Shown in pieces: positions 35,937 to 50,200 of a DNA stretch of 64,000 bases. Within the stretch, counting starts at the first letter, position 1. Each line of letters begins with the position of its first letter. The DNA lies in the NCBI GenBank assembly GCA_032718475.1, contig JAUCBJ010009126.1, positions 1 to 64,000 of the forward strand. Direction: 5' to 3'. A program made the translations under genes and the position numbers. The notes under the pieces were generated by a model that worked only from the letters and a program-made list of their open reading frames with translations, did no database searches and was not told the DNA's origin. This stretch comes from Nemertoderma westbladi (Eukaryota; Xenacoelomorpha; Nemertodermatida; Nemertodermatidae).

Positions 35937-36667
35937 GGACCCCCCCCCCCCCAGATTTTTCTACAAATCTTTATCATATTGCTTGAAATTTGAAACACCA
36001 CTAGTTCTACTCACCGTCGATGACCCCATGAAGCCGGAATTTTCGATTTTGCCTTTAATTTTTTTATAAGCGTTATAAAAAAGTGTATTTTGCTAAATCG
36101 CACCCTCCGTATCGTGGCCATTCTTCACATTAGTCGTGTTTCATCGTTCAAAGATTGCAAGAATTATTGTTCACTGCAGGCCATTTATTCTATTTAATAA
36201 ATACACGATGTTCTGGAACATTTTGTTTAAGTATGAATAGCTACACAATATATCTATTGGATAGGATTACCGCTGTTGCCAACCAACTCATTAAATAAAT
36301 AACACATTCTAGAATTTTGTGTATTTATTAGATAGAATAAATGGCCTTCAGCGAACGATAATTATTGCAATCTTTGAACGCCTATATCTCAGCTGTTTCT
36401 CAACGAAATTCAGATATTGTTACATATTTGGAATCCTTGCAACGCGAGCTTTTTAATGATATGAAAAAGTTACGACTAATGAGAAGAATGGCGACTATAC
36501 GGAGGGTGCGATTTCGCAAAAGACACTTTTTTAAAACGCTTATAAAAAAAATTAAAGGCAAAATCGAAAATTCCGGCTTCATGGGGTCATCGACGGTGAG
36601 TGGAACTAGTGGTGTTTCAAATTTTAAGCAATATGATAAAAATTAGTAGAAAAATCTGGGGGGAGGG
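35937..36667. mobile_element. Foldback element with long, unequal inverted arms
   Basis: Left arm 35937-36206 and right arm 36319-36667 are reverse complements (for example CCCCAGATTTTTCTAC on the left against GTAGAAAAATCTGGGG on the right, with GTCATCGACGGTGAG and AATAAATGGCC also mirrored) around a 112-bp spacer. Both outer ends carry C/G runs. The right arm holds about 97 bp (36375-36471) absent from the left arm, so one arm was deleted internally after the arms formed. The only candidate coding frame is 36365-36646. I do not recognise the family. Confidence 0.75.
36365..36646 (+). CDS. Small basic ORF in one arm of the foldback element
   Basis: This frame spans 93 codons, but its first codon is TTG. 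The first ATG gives about 62 residues from ~36458. The centre is strongly basic (MRRMATIRRVRFRKRHFF, then KTLIKKIKGK), followed by a Ser/Thr/Gly-rich tail ending in KQYDKN. This suggests nucleic-acid binding, but no family is recognised. It lies wholly inside the right inverted arm and includes the 97-bp stretch missing from the other arm. It may be the decayed product of a larger parent transposon, or chance. Confidence 0.3.
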   Translation: MQSLNAYISAVSQRNSDIVTYLESLQRELFNDMKKLRLMRRMATIRRVRFRKRHFFKTLIKKIKGKIENSGFMGSSTVSGTSGVSNFKQYDKN

Positions 36668-36694
36668 GTCAACCAACTGAGCTACCCCGCCCAT
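36668..36694 (-). repeat. tRNA-like A-box fragment (SINE head?)
   Basis: On the minus strand GGGCGGGGTAGCTCAGTTGG starts a tRNA-like 5' end with a good A box, but it stops after about 26 bases at the G-run end of the foldback element. No B box follows. Probably a tRNA-derived SINE cut by, or fused to, the foldback element. Confidence 0.5.
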
Positions 36695-37866
36695 ACAAAG
36701 ATAATGATGATAATCAATAAAAACTGACATATAAAGTCAATAAAATTGCTGACATAGAATAATGTAGTATGTTTGTTATATATATTTAAAATCCAGATTC
36801 AAATTAAACATATTATAATAATAAATCCATTATATGTATCGTAAAGTAAATGTACATTTGCAGTATGGGAAGGTCTTTGCTTGAAGAGATATATATAACT
36901 TATATAACAAAGTCACCGTCACAGACCTAAGAGACCGGTCTGATAGCTGAGTCCGTAGTCTGTAGTCCGTCCAACACAGACTCAGCTGCAGTGATGACCG
37001 CTTTAGTCTATATAATAAATACTACAATATGTATTGTTAATGTATTACTTACACTACTATTGCACATTGAGATGCTATACTGCTTAACACAAATATTTGT
37101 GCCATGACAATGCAATCTGTCCAATTATAAACATATCTACTGACTTATAATTATGTATACTTTGCTGAGTAAATTTTGTTTGTTGTGTTGTCAAACAATA
37201 AGTGGGAAACGATATATATTGCTGATACCCGCCACATTTTAATTAATCAAAATCGCTCTGTCGTCTAGACCTCTTTATTGAGTATCCGTTTACTTAAGAT
37301 AATCATAATACGTTTACTATCCGTTGTTAACAAATCGTTTAGCCTGATATACTGAGCCCTGATACTTGGATACAGTTAATTATAATTTTGATATATTTTA
37401 TTTCAATTAATTATGCTCTTGTTAAATTAAATGGACGAGGTGTCCATTGGTGTTATCGTCCACCCAGCCCACTGCGTTGCTTGGCAACGCGTAGTTAAAG
37501 GCGTTGTTTCTGACGAGTTTGTGTGGATACTATCGGGGGTTGGCCCAAATTCACAGCCGCTGACACCGTGTGCATTACACCGTACTTACTCTCCTGAAAG
37601 CGAAACTACGAAACTTTTTTCAACCAAATATAATGGCGCAAATAAAAAACGCTTTAAGCTTATACTAAATATACTTTAATTATTATTGATTTCGCGGTTT
37701 TTAAAGATCTGAACCCGAAACCCGAAACGTTTCACAGTGGAGGATTTTCCTGAACTTCCTCCTATTCTGCCTCCTTCATCGGTTCTCGCTCTACGCTAAT
37801 GGGATTACCCGTCGGTACTAACTTAGACGTGGTAACCCAGTAGTTGGTACCGGTTCCACCACATCC
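36695..37866. other. No gene supported
   Basis: AT-rich. An ATG-started 82-codon frame at 37431-37679 (+) has no recognised domain. It contains the perfect hairpin GCGTTGC-TTG-GCAACGC at 37474-37490, which also resembles an RFX X-box. I do not call a gene or a regulatory site. Confidence 0.45.
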
Positions 37867-38285
37867 CTCCATAGCGTATGCGTCCAATAATGCCTTCGAT
37901 AAAATTGAACACGGTATTTTATTTCAACGGCTTCTAGCCCGCAAAATCCCCCTATTTATTATTATAATTATAATTTTTTGGCGCAAAAACCAAACAATGC
38001 AAGTTATTTGGAAAGGTTTTCTTTCAACGAGTTTTATTCTCGTGACGGTGTAAGAGTATTTTTTGTTTCTTCGGTTTTTCAACATCTTTGTTGATGAACT
38101 TAGTAAACAGATTAATGCAACTGATATCGTTGGTACTCTAGACTGGATATGCATGAACCATTTGCAGATGATATAATCTTGGTTGTCTCCGATTTCGGAT
38201 TTCGGATTTCTACGGAAGCCCATAACGGCCACATTACCACAAAGAAAAGATAGCATTAACTCTATGGGAGCTCAATGCGATTAGA
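37867..38285 (+). pseudogene. CR1/L2-like LINE RT remnant
   Basis: NAFDKIEHGILFQRLLARKI (about 37888-37947) is the RT block with the first catalytic Asp. After frame breaks, FFNIFVDELSKQINATDIVG appears near 38078-38137 and FADDIILVVS at 38161-38190 is the palm active site. The QG-x-x-L-S-P block between them is damaged, and stops occur at 38050 and beyond. The remnant ends where the 49-bp array begins. Inactive. Confidence 0.85.
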
Positions 38286-38298
38286 GAATTAGATAGTT

Positions 38299-41200
38299 TA
38301 CTGGAGTGCATCCTAACTCTCTGTACAGCTTACATTCCCGCAATGTTTACTGGAGTGCATCCTAACTCTCTGTACAGCTTACATACCCGCATTGAAAACT
38401 CTCTGTACAGCTTACATTCCCGCATTGTTTACTGGAGTGCATAACTCTCTGTACAGCTTACATTCCCGCATTGTTTACTGGAGTGCATCCTAACTCTCTG
38501 TACAGCTTACATTCCCGCATTATTTCCTGGAGTGCATCCTAACTCTCTGTAAAGCTTACATTCCCGCATTGTTTACTGGAGTGCATCCTAACTCTCTGTA
38601 CAGCTTACATTCCCGCATTGATAACTCTCTGGACAGCTTACATTCCCGCTTTGTTTACTGGAGTGCATCCTAACTCTCCGTACAGCTTACATTCCCGCAT
38701 TGTTTACTGGAGTGCATCCTAACTCTCTGTACAGCTTACATTCCCGCATTGATAACTCTCTGGACAGCTTACATTCCCGCATTGTTTACAGGAGTGCATC
38801 CTAACTCTCTGTACAGCTTACATTCCCGCATTGATAACTCTCTGGACAGCTTACATTCCCGCATTGTTTACAGGAGTGCATCCTACCTCTCTGTACAGCT
38901 TGCATTCCCGCATTGATAACTCTCTGTACAACTTACATTCCCGCATTGTTTCCTGGAGTGCATCCTACCTCTCTGTACAGCTTACATTCCCGCATTGTTT
39001 ACTGGAGTGCATCCTACCTCTCTGTACAGCTTACATTCCCGCATTGATAACTCTCTGTACAACTTACATTCCCGCATTGTTTCCTGGAGTGCATCCTAAC
39101 TCTCTGTACAGCTTACATTCCCACATTGTTTCCTGGAGTGCATCCTAACTCTCCGTACAGCTTACATTCCCGCATTGTTTCCTGGAGTGCATCCTACCTC
39201 TCTGTACAGCTTACATTCCCGCATTGTTTACTGGAGTGCATCCTACCTCTCTGTACAGCTTACATTCCCGCATTGATAACTCTCTGTACAACTTACATTC
39301 CCGCATTGTTTCCTGGAGTGCATCCTAACTCTCTGTACAGCTTACATTCCCACATTGTTTACTGGAGTGCATCCTAAATCTCTGTACAGCTTACATTCCC
39401 GCATTGATAACTCTCTGTACAACTTACATTCCCGCATTGTTTCCTGGAGTGCATCCTATCTCTCCGTACAGCTTACATTCCCACATTGTTTCCTGGAGTG
39501 CATCCTAACTCTCTGTACAGCTTACATTCCCACATTGTTTACTGGAGTGCATCCTAAATCTCTGTACAGCTTACATTCCCGCATTGATAACTCTCTGTAC
39601 AACTTACATTCCCGCATTGTTTCCTGGAGTGCATCCTATCTCTCCGTACAGCTTACATTCCCGCATTGTTTCCTGGAGTGCATCCTATCTCTCCGTACAG
39701 CTTACATTCCCGCATTGTTTCCTGGAGTGCATCCTAACTCTCTGTACAGCTTACATTCCCACATTGTTTCCTGGAGTGCATCCTAACTCTCTGTACAGCT
39801 TACATTCCCACATTGTTTACTGGAGTGCATCCTAAATCTCTGTACAGCTTACATTCCCGCATTGATAACTCTCTGTACAACTTACATTCCCGCATTGTTT
39901 CCTGGAGTGCATCCTATCTCTCCGTACAGCTTACATTCCCGCATTGTTTCCTGGAGTGCATCCTATCTCTCCGTACAGCTTACATTCCCGCATTGTTTCC
40001 TGGAGTGCATCCTAACTCTCTGTACAGCTTACATTCCCTCATTGTTTACTGGAGTGCATCCTAACTCTCCGTACAGCTTACATTCCCTCATTGTTTACTG
40101 GAGTGCATCCTAACTCTCTGTACAGCTTACATTACCGCATTGTTTCCTGGAGTGCATCCTAACTCTCCGTACAACTTACATTCCCACATTGTTTCCTGGA
40201 GTGCATCCTAACTCTCTATACAGCTTACATTCCCGCATTGTTTCCTGGAGTGCATCCTAACTCTCTGTACAGCTTACATTCCCGCATTGTTTACTGGAGT
40301 GCATCCTACCTCTCTGTACAGCTTACATTCCCGCATTGATAACTCTCTGTACAACTTACATTCCCGCATTGTTTCCTGGAGTGCATCCTAACTCTCTGTA
40401 CAGCTTACATTCCCACATTGTTTACTGGAGTGCATCCTAAATCTCTGTACAGCTTACATTCCCGCATTGATAACTCTCTGTACAACTTACATTCCCGCAT
40501 TGTTTCCTGGAGTGCATCCTATCTCTCCGTACAGCTTACATTCCCACATTGTTTCCTGGAGTGCATCCTAACTCTCTGTACAGCTTACATTCCCACATTG
40601 TTTACTGGAGTGCATCCTACCTCTCTGTACAGCTTACATTCCCGCATTGATAACTCTCTGTACAACTTACATTCCCGCATTGTTTCCTGGAGTGCATCCT
40701 ATCTCTCCGTACAGCTTACATTCCCACATTGTTTCCTGGAGTGCATCCTAAATCTCTGTACAACTTACATTCCCGCATTGTTTCCTGGAGTGCATCCTAT
40801 CTCTCCGTACAGCTTACATTCCCACATTGTTTACTGGAGTGCATCCTAAATCTCTGTACAACTTACATTCCCGCATTGTTTCCTGGAGTGCATCCTATCT
40901 CTCCGTACAGCTTACATTCCCACATTGTTTCCTGGAGTGCATCCTAACTCTCTGTACAGCTTACATTCCCGCATTGTTTCCTGGAGTGCATCCTATCTCT
41001 CCGTACAGCTTACATTCCCTCATTGTTTACTGGAGTGCATCCTAACTCTCCGTACAGCTTACATTCCCTCATTGTTTACTGGAGTGCATCCTAACTCTCT
41101 GTACAGCTTACATTCCCTCATTGTTTACTGGAGTGCATCCTAACTCTCTGTACAGCTTACATTCCCTCATTGTTTACTGGAGTGCATCCTAACTCTCCGT

Positions 41201-44200
41201 ACAGCTTACATTCCCTCATTGTTTACTGGAGTGCATCCTAAATCTCTGTACAGCTTACATTCCCTCATTGTTTACTGGAGTGCATCCTAAATCTCTGTAC
41301 AACTTACATTCCCGCATTGTTTCCTGGAGTGCATCCTATCTCTCCGTACAGCTTACATTCCCACATTGTTTACTGGAGTGCATCCTAAATCTCTGTACAA
41401 CTTACATTCCCGCATTGTTTCCTGGAGTGCATCCTATCTCTCCGTACAGCTTACATTCCCGCATTGTTTCCTGGAGTGCATCCTATCTCTCCGTACAGCT
41501 TACATTCCCACATTGTTTCCTGGAGTGCATCCTAACTCTCTGTACAGCTTACATTCCCGCATTGTTTCCTGGAGTGCATCCTATCTCTCCGTACAGCTTA
41601 CATTCCCTCATTGTTTACTGGAGTGCATCCTAACTCTCTGTACAGCTTACATTCCCACATTGTTTCCTGGAGTGCATCCTAACTCTCTGTACAGCTTACA
41701 TTCCCACATTGTTTCCTGGAGTGCATCCTAACTCTCTGTACAGCTTACATTCCCGCATTGTTTCCTGGAGTGCATCCTATCTCTCCGTACAGCTTACATT
41801 CCCTCATTGTTTACTGGAGTGCATCCTATCTCTCCGTACAGCTTACATTCCCTCATTGTTTACTGGAGTGCATCCTAAATCTCTGTACAACTTACATTCC
41901 CGCATTGTTTCCTGGAGTGCATCCTATCTCTCCGTACAGCTTACATTCCCACATTGTTTACTGGAGTGCATCCTAAATCTCTGTACAACTTACATTCCCG
42001 CATTGTTTCCTGGAGTGCATCCTATCTCTCCGTACAGCTTACATTCCCACATTGTTTCCTGGAGTGCATCCTAACTCTCTGTACAGCTTACATTCCCGCA
42101 TTGTTTCCTGGAGTGCATCCTATCTCTCCGTACAGCTTACATTCCCTCATTGTTTACTGGAGTGCATCCTAACTCTCTGTACAGCTTACATTCCCGTATT
42201 GTTCACTGGAGTGCATCCTAACTCTCTGTACAGCTTACATTCCCGTATTGTTTCCTGGAGTGCATCCTAACTCTCTGTACAGCTTACATTCCCTCATTGT
42301 TTACTGGAGTGCATCCTAACTCTCTGTACAGCTTACATTCCCGCATTGTTTACTGGAGTGCATCCTAACTCTCTGTACAGCTTACATTCCCTCATTGTTT
42401 ACTGGAGTGCATCCTAACTCTCCGTACAGCTTACATTCCCGTATTGTTTCCTGGAGTGCATCCTAACTCTCTGTACAGCTTACATTCCCTCATTGTTTAC
42501 TGGAGTGCATCCTAACTCTCTGTACAGCTTACATTCCCTCATTGTTTACTGGAGTGCATCCTAACTCTCTGTACAGCTTACATTCCCGCATTGTTTCCTG
42601 GAGTGCATCCTATCTCTCCGTACAGCTTACATTCCCTCATTGTTTACTGGAGTGCATCCTAACTCTCTGTACAGCTTACATTCCCTCATTGTTTACTGGA
42701 GTGCATCCTAACTCTCTGTACAGCTTACATTCCCGTATTGTTTCCTGGAGTGCATCCTATCTCTCCGTACAGCTTACATTCCCTCATTGTTTACTGGAGT
42801 GCATCCTAACTCTCTGTACAGCTTACATTCCCTCATTGTTTACTGGAGTGCATCCTAACTCTCTGTACAGCTTACATTCCCTCATTGTTTACTGGAGTGC
42901 ATCCTAACTCTCTGTACAGCTTACATTCCCGCATTGTTTACTGGAGTGCATCCTAACTCTCTGTACAGCTTACATTCCCACATTGTTTACTGGAGTGCAT
43001 CCTAACTCTCTGTACAGCTTACATTCCCGCATTGATAACTCTCTGTACAGCTTACATTCCCGCATTGATAACTCTCTGTACAGCTTACATTCCCTCATTG
43101 TTTACTGGAGTGCATCCTAACTCTCCGTACAGCTTACATTCCCGCATTGATAACTCTCTGTACAGCTTACATTCCCGCATTGATAACTCTCTGTACAGCT
43201 TACATTCCCTCATTGTTTACTGGAGTGCATCCTAACTCTCCGTACAGCTTACATTCCCGCATTGATAACTCTCTGTACAGCTTACATTCCCTCATTGTTT
43301 ACTGGAGTGCATCCTAACTCTCCGTACAGCTTACATTCCCTCATTGTTTACTGGAGTGCATCCTAACTCTCCGTACAGCTTACATTCCCACATTGTTTAC
43401 TGGAGTGCATCCTAACTCTCTGTACAGCTTACATTCCCTCATTGTTTACTGGAGTGCATCCTAACCCTCTGTACAGCTTACATTCCCGCATTGTTTCCTG
43501 GAGTGCATCCTATCTCTCCGTACAGCTTACATTCCCTCATTGTTTACTGGAGTGCATCCTAACTCTCTGTACAGCTTACATTCCCTCATTGTTTACTGGA
43601 GTGCATCCTAACTCTCTGTACAGCTTACATTCCCTCATTGTTTACTGGAGTGCATCCTAACTCTCTGTACAGCTTACATTCCCGCATTGTTTACTGGAGT
43701 GCATCCTAACTCTCTGTACAGCTTACATTCCCACATTGTTTACTGGAGTGCATCCTAACTCTCTGTACAGCTTACATTCCCGCATTGATAACTCTCTGTA
43801 CAGCTTACATTCCCTCATTGTTTACTGGAGTGCATCCTAACTCTCCGTACAGCTTACATTCCCTCATTGTTTACTGGAGTGCATCCTATCTCTCCGTACA
43901 GCTTACATTCCCGCATTGATAACTCTCTGTACAGCTTACATTCCCGCATTGATAACTCTCTGTACAGCTTACATTCCCTCATTGTTTACTGGAGTGCATC
44001 CTAACTCTCCGTACAGCTTACATTCCCGCATTGATAACTCTCTGTACAGCTTACATTCCCGCATTGATAACTCTCTGTACAGCTTACATTCCCTCATTGT
44101 TTACTGGAGTGCATCCTAACTCTCCGTACAGCTTACATTCCCGCATTGATAACTCTCTGTACAGCTTACATTCCCTCATTGTTTACTGGAGTGCATCCTA

Positions 44201-47200
44201 ACTCTCCGTACAGCTTACATTCCCTCATTGTTTACTGGAGTGCATCCTAACTCTCCGTACAGCTTACATTCCCACATTGTTTCCTGGAGTGCATCCTATC
44301 TCTCCGTACAGCTTACATTCCCACATTGTTTCCTGGAGTGCATCCTATCTCTCCGTACAGCTTACATTCCCTCATTGTTTACTGGAGTGCATCCTAACTC
44401 TCTGTACAGCTTACATTACCGCATTGTTTCCTGGAGTGCATCCTAACTCTCTGTACAACTTACATTCCCACATTGTTTCCTGGAGTGCATCCTATCTCTC
44501 CGTACAGCTTACATTCCCTCATTGTTTCCTGGAGTGCATCCTAACTCTCTGTACAGCTTACATTCCCACATAGTTTACTGGAGTGCATCCTAACTCTCTG
44601 TACAGCTTACATTCCCTCATTGTTTACTGGAGTGCATCCTAACTCTCTGTACAACTTACATTCCCACATTGTTTCCTGGAGTGCATCCTATCTCTCCGTA
44701 CAGCTTACATTCCCGCATTGATAACTCTCTGTACAACTTACATTCCCACATTGTTTACTGGAGTGCATCCTAACTCTCCGTACAGCTTACATTCCCTCAT
44801 TGTTTACTGGAGTGCATCCTATCTCTCCGTACAGCTTACATTCCCACATTGTTTCCTGGAGTGCATCCTAACTCTCTGTACAACTTACATTCCCACATTG
44901 TTTCCTGGAGTGCATCCTATCTCTCCGTACAGCTTACATTCCCTCATTGTTTCCTGGAGTGCATCCTAACTCTCTGTACAGCTTACATTCCCACATAGTT
45001 TACTGGAGTGCATCCTAACTCTCTGTACAGCTTACATTCCCTCATTGTTTACTGGAGTGCATCCTAACTCTCTGTACAACTTACATTCCCACATTGTTTC
45101 CTGGAGTGCATCCTATCTCTCCGTACAGCTTACATTCCCTCATTGTTTCCTGGAGTGCATCCTAACTCTCTGTACAGCTTACATTCCCTCATTGTTTACT
45201 GGAGTGCATCCTAACTCTCTGTACAGCTTACATTCCCTCATTGTTTACTGGAGTGCATCCTAACTCTCCGTACAGCTTACATTCCCTCATTGTTTCCTGG
45301 AGTGCATCCTAACTCTCTGTACAGCTTACATTCCCGCATTGTTTCCTGGAGTGCATCCTAACTCTCTGTACAGCTTACATTCCCTCATTGTTTACTGGAG
45401 TGCATCCTAACTCTCCGTACAGCTTACATTCCCTCATTGTTTCCTGGAGTGCATCCTAACTCTCTGTACAGCTTACATTCCCTCATTGTTTACTGGAGTG
45501 CATCCTAACTCTCTGTACAGCTTACATTCCCTCATTGTTTACTGGAGTGCATCCTAACTCTCCGTACAGCTTACATTCCCTCATTGTTTCCTGGAGTGCA
45601 TCCTAACTCTCTGTACAGCTTACATTCCCGCATTGTTTCCTGGAGTGCATCCTAACTCTCTGTACAGCTTACATTCCCTCATTGTTTACTGGAGTGCATC
45701 CTAACTCTCCGTACAGCTTACATTCCCTCATTGTTTCCTGGAGTGCATCCTAACTCTCTGTACAGCTTACATTCCCGCATTGTTTCCTGGAGTGCATCCT
45801 AACTCTCTGTACAGCTTACATTCCCTCATTGTTTACTGGAGTGCATCCTAACTCTCCGTACAGCTTACATTCCCTCATTGTTTCCTGGAGTGCATCCTAA
45901 CTCTCTGTACAGCTTACATTCCCGCATTGTTTCCTGGAGTGCATCCTAACTCTCTGTACAGCTTACATTCCCTCATTGTTTACTGGAGTGCATCCTAACT
46001 CTCCGTACAGCTTACATTCCCTCATTGTTTACTGGAGTGCATCCTAACTCTCCGTACAGCTTACATTCCCTCATTGTTTCCTGGAGTGCATCCTAACTCT
46101 CCGTACAGCTTACATTCCCTCATTGTTTCCTGGAGTGCATCCTAACTCTCTGTACAGCTTACATTACCGCATTGTTTCCTGGAGTGCATCCTAAATCTCT
46201 GTACAGCTTACATTCCCACATTGTTTCCTGGAGTGCATCCTAACTCTCCGTACAGCTTACATTCCCTCATTGTTTACTGGAGTGCATCCTAACTCTCCGT
46301 ACAGCTTACATTCCCACATTGTTTCCTGGAGTGCATCCTATCTCTCCGTACAGCTTACATTCCCACATTGTTTCCTGGAGTGCATCCTATCTCTCCGTAC
46401 AGCTTACATTCCCACATTGTTTCCTGGAGTGCATCCTATCTCTCCGTACAGCTTACATTCCCACATTGTTTCCTGGAGTGCATCCTATCTCTCCGTACAG
46501 CTTACATTCCCGCATTGTTTCCTGGAGTGCATCCTAACTCTCTGTACAGCTTACATTACCGCATTGTTTCCTGGAGTGCATCCTAACTCTCCGTACAACT
46601 TACATTCCCACATTGTTTCCTGGAGTGCATCCTAACTCTCTATACAGCTTACATTCCCGCATTGTTTCCTGGAGTGCATCCTAACTCTCTGTACAGCTTA
46701 CATTCCCGCATTGTTTACTGGAGTGCATCCTACCTCTCTGTACAGCTTACATTCCCGCATTGATAACTCTCTGTACAACTTACATTCCCGCATTGTTTCC
46801 TGGAGTGCATCCTAACTCTCTGTACAGCTTACATTCCCACATTGTTTACTGGAGTGCATCCTAAATCTCTGTACAGCTTACATTCCCGCATTGATAACTC
46901 TCTGTACAACTTACATTCCCGCATTGTTTCCTGGAGTGCATCCTATCTCTCCGTACAGCTTACATTCCCACATTGTTTCCTGGAGTGCATCCTAACTCTC
47001 CGTACAGCTTACATTCCCTCATTGTTTACTGGAGTGCATCCTAACTCTCTGTACAGCTTACATTACCGCATTGTTTCCTGGAGTGCATCCTAACTCTCCG
47101 TACAACTTACATTCCCACATTGTTTCCTGGAGTGCATCCTAACTCTCTATACAGCTTACATTCCCGCATTGTTTCCTGGAGTGCATCCTAACTCTCTGTA

Positions 47201-50200
47201 CAGCTTACATTCCCGCATTGATATCTCTCTGTACAGCTTACATTCCCGCATTGTTTCCTGGAGTGCATCCTAACTCTCTGTACAGCTTACATTCCCGCAT
47301 TGTTTCCTGGAGTCCATCCTAACTCTCTGTACAGCTTACATTCCCGTATTGTTTACTGGAGTGCATCATAACTCTCTGTACAGCTTACATTCCCGCATTG
47401 TTTCCTGGAGTGCATCCTAACTCTCTGCACAGCTTACATTCCCGTATTGTTTCCTGGAGTGCATCCTAACTCTCTGTACAGCTTACATTCCCGCATTGTT
47501 TACAGGAGTGCATCCTAACTCTCTGTACAGCTTACATTCCCGTATTGTTTCCTGGAGTGCATCCTAACTCTCTGTACAGCTTACATTCCCGTATTGTTTC
47601 CTGGAGTGCATCCTAACTCTCTGTACAGCTTACATTCCCGCATTGTTTACAGGAGTGCATCCTAACTCTCTGTACAGCTTACATTCCCGCATTGATAACT
47701 CTCTGTACAGCTTACATTGCCGCATTGTTTCCTGGAGTGCATCCTAACTCTCCGTACAGCTTACATTCCCGTATTGTTTACTGGAGTGCATCCTAACTCT
47801 CTGTACAGCTTACATTACCGCATTGTTTCCTGGAGTGCATCCTAACTCTCTGTACAGCTTACATTCCCGCATTGTTTACTGGAGTGCATCCTAACTCTCT
47901 GTACAGCTTACATTCCCGCATTGTTTCCTGGAGTGCATCCTAACTCTCTGTACAGCTTACATTCCCGCATTGTTTACTGGAGTGCATCCTAACTCTCTGT
48001 ACAGCTTACATTCCCGCTTTGTTTACTGGAGTGCATCCTAACTCTCTGTAGAGCTTACATTCCCGCATTGTTCTCAGGAGTGCATCCTAACTATCTGTAC
48101 AGCTTACATTCCCGCATTGATAACTCTCTGTACAGCTTACATTGCCGCATTGTTTCCTGGAGTGCATCCTAACTCTCCGTACAGCTTACATTCCCGTATT
48201 GTTCACTGGAGTGCATCCTAACTCTCTGTACAGCTTACATTCCCGCATTGTTTCCTGGAGTGCATCCTAACTCTTTGTACAGCTTACATTCCCGCATTGT
48301 TTCCTGGAGTGCATCCTAACTCTCTGTACAGCTTACATTCCCGTATTGATAACTCTCTGTACAGCTTACATTCCCGCATTGTTTCCTGGAGTGCATCCTA
48401 ACTCTCTGTACAGCTTACATTCCCGTATTGTTTACTGGAGTGCATCCTAACTCTCTGTACAGCTTACATTCCCGCAATGTTTCCTGGAGTGGTTCCTAAC
48501 TCTCTGTACAGCTTACATTCCCGCATTATTTCCTGGAGTGCATCCTAACTCTCTGTACAGCTTACATTCCCGCTTTGTTTACTGGAGTGCATCCTAACTC
48601 TCTGTACAGCTTACATTCCCGCATTGTTTACTGGAGTGCATCCTAACTCTCTGTACAGCTTACATTACCACATTGTTTCCTGGAGTGCATTCTAACTCTC
48701 TATACAACTTACATTCCCGCATTGTTTACTGGAGTGCATTCTATCTCTCTGTACAGCTTACATTCCCGCATTGTTTACTGGAGTGCATCCTAACTCTCTG
48801 TACAGCTTACATTCCCGCTTTGTTTACTGGAGTGCATCCTAACTCTCTGTAGAGCTTACATTCCCGCATTGTTCTCAGGAGTGCATCCTAACTATCTGTA
48901 CAGCTTACATTCCCGCATTGATAACTCTCTGTACAGCTTACATTGCCGCATTGTTTCCTGGAGTGCATCCTAACTCTCCGTACAGCTTACATTCCCGTAT
49001 TGTTCACTGGAGTGCATCCTAACTCTCTGTACAGCTTACATTCCCGCATTGTTTCCTGGAGTGCATCCTAACTCTTTGTACAGCTTACATTCCCGCATTG
49101 TTTCCTGGAGTGCATCCTAACTCTCTGTACAGCTTACATTCCCGCATTGATAACTCTCTGTACAGCTTACATTCCCGCATTGTTTCCTGGAGTGCATCCT
49201 AACTCTCTGTACAGCTTACATTCCCGTATTGTTTACTGGAGTGCATCCTAACTCTCTGTACAGCTTACATTCCCGCAATGTTTCCTGGAGTGGTTCCTAA
49301 CTCTCTGTACAGCTTACATTCCCGCATTATTTCCTGGAGTGCATCCTAACTCTCCGTACAGCTTACATTCCCGTATTGTTTACTGGAGTGCATCCTAACT
49401 CTCTGTACAGCTTACATTCCCGCATTGTTTACTGGAGTGCATCCTAACTCTCTGTACAGCTTACATTCCCGCATTGTTTACTGGAGTGCATAACTCTCTG
49501 TACAGCTTACATTCCCACATAGTTTACTGGAGTGCATCCTAACTCTCTGTACAGCTTACATTCCCGCATTGTTTACTGGAGTGCATCCTAACTCTCTGTA
49601 CAGCTTACATTCCCGCATTGATAACTCTCTGTACAGCTTACATTCCCGCATTGTTTACTGGAGTGCATCCTAACTCTCTGTACAGCTTACATTCCCGCAT
49701 TATTTACTGGAGTGCATCCTAACTCTCTGTACAGCTTACATTCCCGCATTATTTACTGGAGTGCATCCTAACTCTCTGTACAGCTTACATTCCCGCATTG
49801 ATAACTCTCTGTACAGCTTACATTCCCGCATTGTTTACTGGAGTGCATCCTAACTCTCTGTACAGCTTACATTCCCGCTTTGTTTACTGGAGTGCATCCT
49901 AACTCTCTGTACAGCTTACATTCCCGCATTGATAACTCTCTGTACAGCTTACATTCCCGCATTGTTTACTGGAGTGCATCCTAACTCTCTGTACAGCTTA
50001 CATTCCCGCATTATTTACTGGAGTGCATCCTAACTCTCTGTACAGCTTACATTCCCGCATTGTTTACTGGAGTGCATCCTAACTCTCTGTACAGCTTACA
50101 TTCCCGCATTGATAACTCTCTGTACAGCTTACATTCCCGCATTGTTTACTGGAGTGCATCCTAACTCTCTGTACAGCTTACATTCCCGCATTATTTACTG

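Noticed and set aside
37431-37679. 82-codon ATG-started frame
   Set aside because: No recognised domain; includes a palindrome and lies in transposon-rich DNA. Not enough to call a gene.
38831-47093. Dozens of 67-143-codon plus frames
   Set aside because: All are translations of the 49-bp satellite with the same peptide words; none has non-repeat sequence.
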